Below, one piece after another: positions 7,994-15,500 of a stretch of 23,059 bases of DNA. Origin of the DNA: a virus. The stretch lies in the IMG/VR virus record IMGVR_UViG_3300023176_001945, positions 1 through 23,059 of that record; one strand, 5' to 3'. The first letter of the stretch is position 1. The number at the start of each line of letters is the position of its first letter. The notes under the pieces are model-generated. The model worked only from the letters and a program-made list of their open reading frames with translations, was not told the origin of the DNA and ran no database searches. The position numbers and the translations under genes were made by a program.

Positions 7994-9696
7994 TGAATAT
8001 CTTAGCAATCAACCCAGGACACAATGGGTCTGCTGCTCTACTGGTAGATGGTGACCTAAAGTTCTACATTGAAGAAGAACGTCTGTCTCGTAGTAAGTAT
8101 GATGGAAATCCCTTCAAAGGTATGATGGAAGCACTACGTTACGGCGTAGATATCTTAGTTCTTGGTGGTACCCACGAAGAATTTCCTAGACTACCTTGGA
8201 CTGGTGAAGATCCTTATTCTGGTTTCCTTCGTAAGTTTAATCCTAACCTACAAGTTATTAACGTAGGTAGTGCACACCATATAGGACATGCAGCAGGTGC
8301 TTTCTACAACTCAGGGTTTGATGAAGCTGCAGCAGTTATCGTAGATGGATCTGGTACTCGTAGAGAGATTGACATAAACGGTGAGTTTAAAAACCCAGGT
8401 TTTGAAACAGAGTCTATCTTTAATTGTGATTACGAAGAAGGCATTAAACCTGTCTTTGCTTCTTACGGTGGTAACTATGACACACAACGTGTTATCAGTG
8501 AAGATACAGAAATGGATAGTGCAATCACACTAGTGAAAGCATACGAAGCTGTGTCAGAATACCTTGGTTTTGGTTTTATTGAAGCAGGTAAGACTATGGG
8601 TCTTGCACCCTACGGAAAAGAAAACGAATTTATACCTAGTCTTTTCTTTAATGGCAGAGGAAACAAAAACGTATTTGTTCCAAATTACCCTGCAGGTGCT
8701 CACGTAGACCACAGCAGACATCCTTTTTTAGAATTAAAAGAAGATCCTCGTGCTTGGCACAAAGACCCTAGTAAGGTGACAGATGCTGCTAAAGATTTAG
8801 CTTGGGCTGTACAAGATGAAACCCAAACTCTTGTTGGTGATTTGATTGAGAAAGCTGTAGACAAGACAGGACAAAAGAATATTGTAATTGCAGGAGGCTA
8901 CGGACTAAACTGTGTAGCCAATTACTATTACAAGAAACGTTTCCCTGACCTTAATATCTACGTTGATCCTATTTCACATGATGGTGGTACAGCCATTGGT
9001 TTAGCACAGCTAATATATTATGATCAAACAAAAGACACTGAGAAACGTCCACTAAGTACATTGTACCTTGGCCCTGAACGTACTGAAAACTATGATCTAG
9101 AAGGGTACGACACAAAGGATGTTACCCCTGCTGATGTAGCCAAGCTGATTGCTGAGAAGAACATTGTTACTTTGTTCCAAGGTAGATCAGAGGCAGGGCC
9201 AAGAGCACTAGGTAATCGTTCTATTCTGTACGATCCCACAGATCCTAACGGTAAGGACACAGTGAACAAGGTCAAAGGACGTGAGTGGTTTAGACCATTT
9301 GCAGGGTCAATGCTCAAGGAATACTTTGAGGAATGGTTTGACACATACGGAATGGAAGAGACACCATTCATGATGTATGCAATGGACTTCAAGACTGAGA
9401 AGCATGGTGAAGTTCCTGCTATCACACACGTAGATGGTACATGTCGTATTCAGACTGTAACCAGAGAGCAGAACGAAGCCTATTACGATCTGATTGAAGA
9501 GTTCCGTAAGATCACTGGTGTACCAATCCTGTTCAATACAAGCTTTAACCTAGCAGGTGAACCACTTGTAGAAACACTAGAGGATGCACTACACACCATG
9601 AAGAACTGTGACATTGACTACATGTACCTACCAGAAGTAGGGAAGCTTGTTACGGTAGCTTCTGAGCAAACTGAAGAAGATTCTCAAACACCTTAG
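7993..9696 (+). CDS. Carbamoyltransferase of the NodU/CmcH/TobZ family
   Basis: The length of 567 residues is normal for the family. The N-terminal Kae1-like part starts NILAINPGHNGSAALL and holds the metal-site motif HHIGHAAGAF (95-104), AGKTMGLAPYG (198-208) and GGYGLNCVAN (301-310). The C-terminal YrdC-like part has GRSEAGPRALGNRS (397-410), REWFRPFA (430-437) and FNTSFN (514-519). These enzymes activate carbamoyl phosphate with ATP and place a carbamoyl group on a sugar or other hydroxyl. In Pseudomonas aeruginosa a related enzyme carbamoylates a core heptose, so a carbamoyl-heptose product is a reasonable inference here. The start codon overlaps the stop of the glycosyltransferase gene (TAATG). 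The 3' end overlaps the convergent phosphatase gene by 47 bases. Confidence 0.9.
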   Translation: MNILAINPGHNGSAALLVDGDLKFYIEEERLSRSKYDGNPFKGMMEALRYGVDILVLGGTHEEFPRLPWTGEDPYSGFLRKFNPNLQVINVGSAHHIGHAAGAFYNSGFDEAAAVIVDGSGTRREIDINGEFKNPGFETESIFNCDYEEGIKPVFASYGGNYDTQRVISEDTEMDSAITLVKAYEAVSEYLGFGFIEAGKTMGLAPYGKENEFIPSLFFNGRGNKNVFVPNYPAGAHVDHSRHPFLELKEDPRAWHKDPSKVTDAAKDLAWAVQDETQTLVGDLIEKAVDKTGQKNIVIAGGYGLNCVANYYYKKRFPDLNIYVDPISHDGGTAIGLAQLIYYDQTKDTEKRPLSTLYLGPERTENYDLEGYDTKDVTPADVAKLIAEKNIVTLFQGRSEAGPRALGNRSILYDPTDPNGKDTVNKVKGREWFRPFAGSMLKEYFEEWFDTYGMEETPFMMYAMDFKTEKHGEVPAITHVDGTCRIQTVTREQNEAYYDLIEEFRKITGVPILFNTSFNLAGEPLVETLEDALHTMKNCDIDYMYLPEVGKLVTVASEQTEEDSQTP

Positions 9697-10297
9697 TCTT
9701 CTTTCTTAATTTCTCCTTAGAGAACTTTTGAAGATCTTTTTCAGTAGCTACCCCATGACCAGTACGTACTAAGATTGGGGTAGCACCAATACGTTCTGCA
9801 GCTTTAAGGTCTGTGATCTTATCACCTACGTAGAACCCTTTATCTTTAAATCTAATTTTGTTGTTGAATATTTCTTTCTCAGTACGATGAAACATCCCAA
9901 TATTAGGTTTAGCATAGTAGTCTTCTTTCAGGGATGACTCAGAATAAAACAAACCATCAATGGAGTAGATACCTGCATTGCCAAACACCTCAAACATACG
10001 TTGATGAATGGCTTCTACCTGTGCATGTGTCTGCTCTTTCTTTATAATACCGCCTTGGTTAGTTAGAATAACTACTTTGTAGCCTTTTAGCCTAAGCATA
10101 CGAATAGCTTCCAGTGAACCAGGGATAGGCTCCCAGTCGTCAGGATCAGTAAGATAGTGTCCTCTGTCTATGTTGATGACACCATCACGATCTAAACCAA
10201 CAATAGATTTAGGGAACACAGTAGGCCAATCAGAGGGTAGGTTTTGTTGTTGAACTTGTTGTGGGTCTTGTTCTATGATATGCTTAAATCTGGACAT
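9650..10297 (-). CDS. gmhB: HAD phosphatase, GmhB-like (heptose-1,7-bisphosphate 7-phosphatase)
   Basis: This 215-residue HAD hydrolase carries the expected motifs: nucleophile LDRDGVIN (35-42, D36 and D38), LTNQGGI (78-84), AKP (129-131) and YVGDKITDLKAAE (156-168). The DRDG/TNQ pattern is that of GmhB and the HisB N-terminal domain. GmhB removes the 7-phosphate of D-glycero-D-manno-heptose 1,7-bisphosphate between the kinase and nucleotidyltransferase steps, and both partners are adjacent. The Cys/His zinc loop of E. coli GmhB is missing: residues 119-129 contain no Cys or His. About 30 extra Gln-rich residues precede the domain. It is the only minus-strand gene in the cassette, with a strong AGGAG ribosome site 5 bases before the ATG. 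A histidinol-phosphatase or other sugar phosphatase role cannot be excluded. Confidence 0.75.
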   Translation of the reverse strand: MSRFKHIIEQDPQQVQQQNLPSDWPTVFPKSIVGLDRDGVINIDRGHYLTDPDDWEPIPGSLEAIRMLRLKGYKVVILTNQGGIIKKEQTHAQVEAIHQRMFEVFGNAGIYSIDGLFYSESSLKEDYYAKPNIGMFHRTEKEIFNNKIRFKDKGFYVGDKITDLKAAERIGATPILVRTGHGVATEKDLQKFSKEKLRKKTKVFENLLQFAQKLP

Positions 10298-10302
10298 AAC
10301 AA

Positions 10303-10307
10303 CTCCT
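10303..10307 (-). promoter_or_regulatory. Ribosome binding site of the GmhB-like gene
   Basis: The complement reads AGGAG, five bases before the ATG at 10297. It lies in the 29-base gap between two divergent start codons. The plus-strand gene has its own AGGA at 10315-10318. There is no room here for full promoters in both directions, so at least one must lie inside a neighbouring gene. Confidence 0.75.
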
Positions 10308-10326
10308 TTTTAACAGGATAATACAC

Positions 10327-10737
10327 ATGAAGAAAGTATTTGTCAATGGAGCCTTTGATGTAATACATTCTGGACACCTTGATCTTATTGAATTTGCAGG
10401 GATGTTAGGTGGTCATTTACTCGTAGCTATTGACACAGACAGTAAAATAAGGTATAACAAGGGAGCAGATAGACCTTTTAACAATCTGAAAAATCGGAAG
10501 CATCTGATGTCAATGTTGAAGCCTGTTAATGCTGTTGTGTCGTTTGATTCAGATGAAGACTTGGCAGCTATTATTAAGAGGTATGAACCTGATGTTATGG
10601 TGAAAGGTTCCGATTGGAGGGGGAAGAAGATTGTTGGTGAGGAATACTGTAAAGAGGTAGTATTCTTTGAGAGGACCAATAATGAATCAACAACAAAAAC
10701 CCTCCAAGATTTTGTTGATAGGAGACGGATGCTATGA
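10327..10737 (+). CDS. ADP-heptose synthase domain (HldE C-terminal type nucleotidyltransferase)
   Basis: This 136-residue stand-alone cytidylyltransferase-like protein matches the C-terminal half of HldE (RfaE domain II). The start is VFVNGAFDVIHSGHLDLIEF, with the nucleotide-binding HxGH motif (HSGH, residues 14-17). It continues with RPFNNLKNRKHLMSML, PDVMVKGSDW and ESTTKTLQDF, the Ser/Thr-rich region conserved in this subfamily. It should transfer AMP from ATP to heptose-1-phosphate to give ADP-D-glycero-D-manno-heptose. An AGGA lies 8 bases before the ATG. The kinase half is encoded immediately downstream in an overlapping gene, so the two HldE activities are split and in reverse order compared with E. 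coli. Related glycerol-3-phosphate cytidylyltransferases are less likely given the neighbours. Confidence 0.82.
   Translation: MKKVFVNGAFDVIHSGHLDLIEFAGMLGGHLLVAIDTDSKIRYNKGADRPFNNLKNRKHLMSMLKPVNAVVSFDSDEDLAAIIKRYEPDVMVKGSDWRGKKIVGEEYCKEVVFFERTNNESTTKTLQDFVDRRRML
10669..10674 (+). promoter_or_regulatory. Ribosome binding site that fixes the kinase start
   Basis: GAGAGG lies 7 bases before the ATG at 10682, inside the end of the nucleotidyltransferase gene. A longer reading would need a TTG at 10667, which lacks such a site, so ATG 10682 is preferred. Confidence 0.65.
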
Positions 10738-11437
10738 CGAGTACTGTTATGGTGTCGTAAACAGGCTAAACCCAGAGGCACCAGTACCAGTACTAGATTG
10801 GGATACCACTGTTCGTAAGTTAGGAATGGCTGGTAATGTGCTACAAAACTTTCAAGCACTTGGTGTAGATTGTCACTATGACATTCTATATAAAGAAACA
10901 AAGAAACGTTACATAGACTCAAAGACTGGTCAACAGATTGTAAGAGTTGATGTACCTCTAATAGAAGAAGAACATGATGAGCATCGGTTACACAACTTTA
11001 GTGATTATGATGCTGTCGTTATCTCTGATTACAATAAAGGTTATGTCTCCACTTTTGCCATCCAAAGTATCTTAGAGAGTTACAACGGTCCAGTATTTAT
11101 TGATACAAAGAAGCAAGACTTAAAACTATTTAATAAAGCTTTTGTAAAGATAAATCAGTACGAGTATGAAAATAGAACATCTGATGCAAACAACATGATT
11201 GTTACGTTTGGGTCAGAAAAAGTCGTCTACAAGGATAAACTATACTTACCACCAAAAGTAGATGCACATGATGTTTGTGGGGCAGGAGACACCTTTTTAG
11301 CAGCTTTGGTGTACAACTACCTACAAACAGACAGTATAGAAAAAGCTATTAAGTTTGCTATGAAAGCTGCTGCGGTAACTGTTCAACATGTCGGTGTGTA
11401 TGCACCTCGTTTAGAGGAGATACAACATGCGGCTTAA
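10682..11437 (+). CDS. Heptose-7-phosphate kinase domain (HldE N-terminal type, PfkB family)
   Basis: The protein has 251 residues from ATG 10682. The N-terminal part (ILLIGDGCYDEYCYG, then RLNPEAPVPVLDW and GMAGNVLQNFQALG) follows the HldE kinase pattern of a substrate loop, a Pro-Glu-Ala-Pro-Val-Pro stretch and a Gly-rich turn. The C-terminal PfkB signature is DVCGAGDTFLAAL, whose GAGD Asp is the catalytic base. It should phosphorylate D-glycero-D-manno-heptose 7-phosphate at C1. HldE kinase domains are usually about 310-330 residues. This one is shorter, with the middle lid/dimer region and the stretch before the ATP site reduced. It overlaps the nucleotidyltransferase gene by 56 bases and the cupin by 11, so these genes are translationally linked. 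Other PfkB sugar kinases are possible, but the context favours heptose. Confidence 0.82.
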   Translation: MNQQQKPSKILLIGDGCYDEYCYGVVNRLNPEAPVPVLDWDTTVRKLGMAGNVLQNFQALGVDCHYDILYKETKKRYIDSKTGQQIVRVDVPLIEEEHDEHRLHNFSDYDAVVISDYNKGYVSTFAIQSILESYNGPVFIDTKKQDLKLFNKAFVKINQYEYENRTSDANNMIVTFGSEKVVYKDKLYLPPKVDAHDVCGAGDTFLAALVYNYLQTDSIEKAIKFAMKAAAVTVQHVGVYAPRLEEIQHAA

Positions 11438-11783
11438 TGGACATGTTAAAAAGGGTTGGGGGTCAGAACTGATATGGGCAACCAACGACAAATACTGTGG
11501 TAAGTTTTTACATTTTAACGAAGGTGCTAAGTTTTCTATGCACTTTCATAGAGAGAAAGATGAGACTTGGTATGTCCTTAAGGGAAAATTTAAAGTTATC
11601 TACATTGATACAAAAGATGCAAGCACTCATGAAAAGACTCTTACAGCTGGCGATACGTGGCGTAACGAGCCTTTGGTCCCGCATCAAATCATTTGTGAAA
11701 AGGAAGGCACAGTAATAGAAGTATCTACTCCTGATTCGGTAGAAGATAACTATCGTGTAGGTCGGGGAGATAGCCAGAAATGA
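11427..11783 (+). CDS. Single-domain cupin in the sugar cassette
   Basis: This 118-residue protein is a cupin with an intact metal site. Motif 1 is FSMHFHREKDETWYVLKG (36-53), giving ligands H39, H41 and E46. The fourth is H86 in VPHQII. It opens with GHVKKGWGSELIWATND, resembling the cupin domain of type II mannose-6-phosphate isomerases and related phage or LPS-cluster proteins. Possible roles are sugar-phosphate isomerisation or epimerisation. It lies between the kinase and HldD, overlapping them by 11 and 4 bases, and so belongs to the pathway. No GmhA isomerase is visible, and whether this cupin replaces it is speculation. The fold call is firm; the reaction is unknown. Confidence 0.75.
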   Translation: MRLNGHVKKGWGSELIWATNDKYCGKFLHFNEGAKFSMHFHREKDETWYVLKGKFKVIYIDTKDASTHEKTLTAGDTWRNEPLVPHQIICEKEGTVIEVSTPDSVEDNYRVGRGDSQK

Positions 11784-12550
11784 AAATACTAGTTACTGGC
11801 AGCAATGGGTTTATTGGCAAGAACATGGTCAATGCCCTGTCTCCACACCACGAAGTAGTTAAAAACGAATGGGGTATGTCGTTTCCTAAAGTAAAAGGGT
11901 TAGATTGGGTTATACACTTAGGAGCTATTAGTTCTACTACTGAAACAAATATTAGTCGTATATATAAACAAAATATAGAGTTTAGTATTAAGTTGTACGA
12001 GGAGTGTATCAAACACAACGTTAAGTTTCAATTTGCTTCTAGTGCTTCTGTGTATGGGCTAAAGTCAGACTTTAAAGAGACATCACCTCTTGATCCTCAA
12101 AACCACTATGCTCGAAGCAAAGCACTGTTTGAAAAGTACGTAGAGTTTAGGAATGCTCCTATTACTACACACATATTTAGATACTTTAACGTACACGGTC
12201 CCCAAGAGGAACACAAAGGAAACCAAGCAAGCCCACAAACAAAGTTTATGGAGCAAGCTAAAACAACAGGTAAAATCAAACTGTTCAAAGGATCAGAAAA
12301 GTTTGTAAGAGATTTTATCCATGTTGGTAAAGTTGTAATGGACCACCAAAAGTTTTTTGATATAGAAGAATCAGGTATATGGAACTTTGGAACAGGAACT
12401 ACACAAAGCTTTTATGATGTAGCTTTAGATGTTTCTAACAAGACTGGTGCTTCTATTGAGTTTATTGATTTTCCAAATAATCTAAAAGGTAATTACCAAG
12501 AGTTTACTAAAGCAGACACAACAAAGTTTAGAAAAACTCTTTCAGTTTAA
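11780..12550 (+). CDS. hldD: ADP-glyceromanno-heptose 6-epimerase (HldD-like)
   Basis: This is a short-chain-type nucleotide-sugar epimerase of 256 residues. It has the NAD loop GSNGFIG (7-13), HLGAISSTTE (46-55), SSASVYG (87-93), the YxxxK pair Y110/K114 in HYARSK, and FRYFNVHGP (133-141). HldD-specific features follow: HKGNQAS (145-151, with a Lys matching the second catalytic Lys of HldD), LFKGSEKFVRDFIHVG (168-183), WNFGTGTTQSF and LKGNYQEFTKAD near the end. It should convert ADP-D-glycero- to ADP-L-glycero-D-manno-heptose, the donor of heptosyltransferases. E. coli HldD has 310 residues. The missing portion is mainly in the loop region after the first Rossmann strand. The start overlaps the cupin stop as ATGA. 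It is one of the best-supported calls in the cassette. Confidence 0.88.
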   Translation: MKILVTGSNGFIGKNMVNALSPHHEVVKNEWGMSFPKVKGLDWVIHLGAISSTTETNISRIYKQNIEFSIKLYEECIKHNVKFQFASSASVYGLKSDFKETSPLDPQNHYARSKALFEKYVEFRNAPITTHIFRYFNVHGPQEEHKGNQASPQTKFMEQAKTTGKIKLFKGSEKFVRDFIHVGKVVMDHQKFFDIEESGIWNFGTGTTQSFYDVALDVSNKTGASIEFIDFPNNLKGNYQEFTKADTTKFRKTLSV

Positions 12551-12561
12551 GGTAAAGTATA

Positions 12562-15500
12562 ATGGCATGGAATGACCCTAAACCAGTAAAAGATGGATCT
12601 GGTAACGTAGTAAAGGATGGCTTAGGCAATCCTGTTATGAATACCCCTGGTGCTGCACATCCAACAGACAATGATCGTCCTGCTCCTGCCCCTGCAAACT
12701 CAGGGACTACTGCTGACACACAAGGTGAAAATCAGATAATTCCCCCTCAACGTGATGCTACAGTTGGCGGAGGAACTGGTACTTGGTCAATGCCAGAAGA
12801 AAGAACCTATAAGGCTACTGTAGATGGTATTGATATTCCTACTTGGGTTCATGATGCCTACATAAGTTCTTATGTAAGTACTGCAAAAGCAGGTAATCCT
12901 CGTAAGCCTAACATGCGTGAGATGATGGAAGCTCTTGCAGGTAAATCTGTAGAAGAAATTTACGATTCTGGAGAAGATTACAGTGCCCTAACTCGTAAGG
13001 CAAGTGATCTTCTGTATGGGGTTGTAGGCTCTAATGAAGAGACCCGTAATTGGGACGTTATTATGGAGGCTGCAAAGACTCCAGGTACTGGTGAAATTGA
13101 TCCAGGAAGACTTGAAGCTGCTGCATCACTAGCCACAGAGCAAATGTATGGTGGTTATGATATACAGTATGATCAAGTTGAAGGTACAGATCAACTGCTG
13201 ATATATTCTAAAGCAAACGGAAATTTACTGACTGCTATACAACCCAATAACAACGACTGGAACCTGAGAAATGGTAGTGGTTTTGGTCGTATAAGAAGTT
13301 TTGGTATCAGGGATGATATGCTTAAGGCAGCTATGCCCACTGCTATGCAAGAAAAATATGCAACTTACCTTAAAGCATATGATGAAGTGTATAATCCTTG
13401 GTGGGATAATTACCAAGACCTTATGGGGGTAGACTTTCTCAGTGGTTTTACTCCCCCTGAACTAAAGCAAACAAAAGTTGTAGACCAAACTATTACTGGT
13501 AACGAAGGTCAAACAGGTACAGGTACTACAGGAACGGGTACTGGTACTACTGCAACAGATAACGGAGATGGTACCACTACTTACAATGTCGGTGAAACTA
13601 CTTATGACACTGGCGTAAACACTGGAACTACAACTTACAATACTGCAACTGGTAATGTAGATACTAGTAATCTAGGCGGTGCAGGTACTAATACTTACGA
13701 ACAAGCTGCCATATCAGGAACGTTTCAAAAACCAGTACAAACTGCAGGACTATCTTCTGTTCCAGATCAGGTTACAGTAAAAAATAACTATACTGGTACT
13801 AATATGGCTAACCTCACTTCTCAATCTCAAGCAGGTTTTGGTGGACAAGCTCAGTATACAAACCAGTTTGGTCAGTCTGTAACTGTTACTGAAGATGCCT
13901 CTGGTAAACCTTTGACATACGTACCTCCAGGATTTAATAAAGCTGCTGCACAAGGTGGTGTAATAGCTATGGCAGAGGGTGGTGATGTACAACTTGCTAG
14001 AAAGTTCTTAGGGTTTCAAGGTCCAGCAGATCAACTTACAAACTTCCTATCTGCTAACCCTGCTGCTGCTGCACGTATGGGTAAGTACCAACAAGCAATG
14101 TCTGGTATGGCTAGAGTAAGACCAGGTGCAGATGAGGGTACGACAGGATTAAGTCTTGAAGACTTCCAAAAAATGCAGCAGGGTCTTGTTACACAAACTA
14201 TGCAACCTATTCAGGGTGCAGTAGGTCAAATACAACCACAACAAGCAGACTTTATTGCTCAGGATGCAGGTAAAGTTTATGACGTAGCAAATATGGCAAA
14301 TGCAGCTACAGTCCCAACTGTTGCTCAAACAGGTATGCCTGTGGTTTCACAAACATCTACTATGACTCCTGAGACTATAGCTGCAGATGTTAAACAAGAA
14401 ACTGCTGGCGTTACTGCACAAACTGGTACACCTACACAACAGGTAACAGGTCAAACACAAGACAGCACTATGGTCTCTGGATTGCAGGGTCAAACAGGTC
14501 AATCTATAGATGTTACAGGTGCTCCTACACGTACTTTACAGACAGGGCCAAATGGTGAACTAATTACTGGTACTGGTGTAGACCAAGCTCAAGTAGATGC
14601 AGCATTTGGTACTGGTGAAGTAGCTGCTGCTTCTGTACAAGATGAACTAGCAGGACTGATGCAACAGTTTGAGGGTGGAGATACACCTGCATGGGCTGCT
14701 GGGTCTATGCGTAAAGCTACACAGATGCTTGCAGCTAGAGGTCTTGGTGCTTCGTCTCTTGCAGGTCAAGCTGTTATTCAAGCTGCTATGGAAGCTGCAC
14801 TACCTATTGCTCAGATTGATGCTGGTAACAAACAGCAGATGGCTTTGTTTAAAGCAGAGCAAAGGTCTAAATTCTTAGGTATTGAATTTGACCAAGCATT
14901 CCAAGCTAAAGTTATGAATGCAGCTAAAGTTTCTGAGATTGCAAACATGAACTTCACTGCTGAACAGCAGGTTGCTCTTGAAAACTCTCGTGCAGCTAAC
15001 ACGATGGAATTAACTAATTTAAGCAACAAACAAGCTGTACTTATGGCTGAAGCTGCTGCATTGTCGCAGCTAGATATAGCTAACCTAAACAACCGTCAGC
15101 AAGCTGCTGTAGTAAATGCACAGAACTTCTTGCAGATGGATATGGCTAACTTGTCTAATGAACAGCAGACAGAGTTGTTCAAGTCTCAGCAAAACATTCA
15201 AGCATTACTTACTGATCAAGCTGCTGAGAATGCTGCTGAACAGTTTAATGCTACAAGTGAGAATCAAACAGATCAGTTCTTTGCAAACCTAACTGCAAAC
15301 GTAGGTCAGTTCAACGCCTCTCAAGCAAATGCTATGGATCAGTTTAACGTAAACACTGTAAATGCTTTGAGGCAGTTTAATGCAGAAGTACAAAACCAGA
15401 GAGATATGTTTAATGCTCAGAATGGTCTTGTTGTAGCACAGGCAAATGCTCAGTGGAGACAGAATATTGCTACACTAAATAATGCTGCACAAAACGAAAG

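Noticed and set aside
10413-10922. Open frame on the minus strand, 169 codons
   Set aside because: It lies opposite two well-supported heptose genes, has no recognisable domain or ribosome site, and its composition is that of a reverse shadow.
11725-12018. Minus-strand frame of 97 codons across the cupin/HldD junction
   Set aside because: It is opposite strongly supported genes and shows no domain or ribosome site.
12555-12564. TATAAT-like sequence before the 1066-residue gene
   Set aside because: It overlaps the start codon itself, so it cannot serve as a promoter for that gene with a normal leader.
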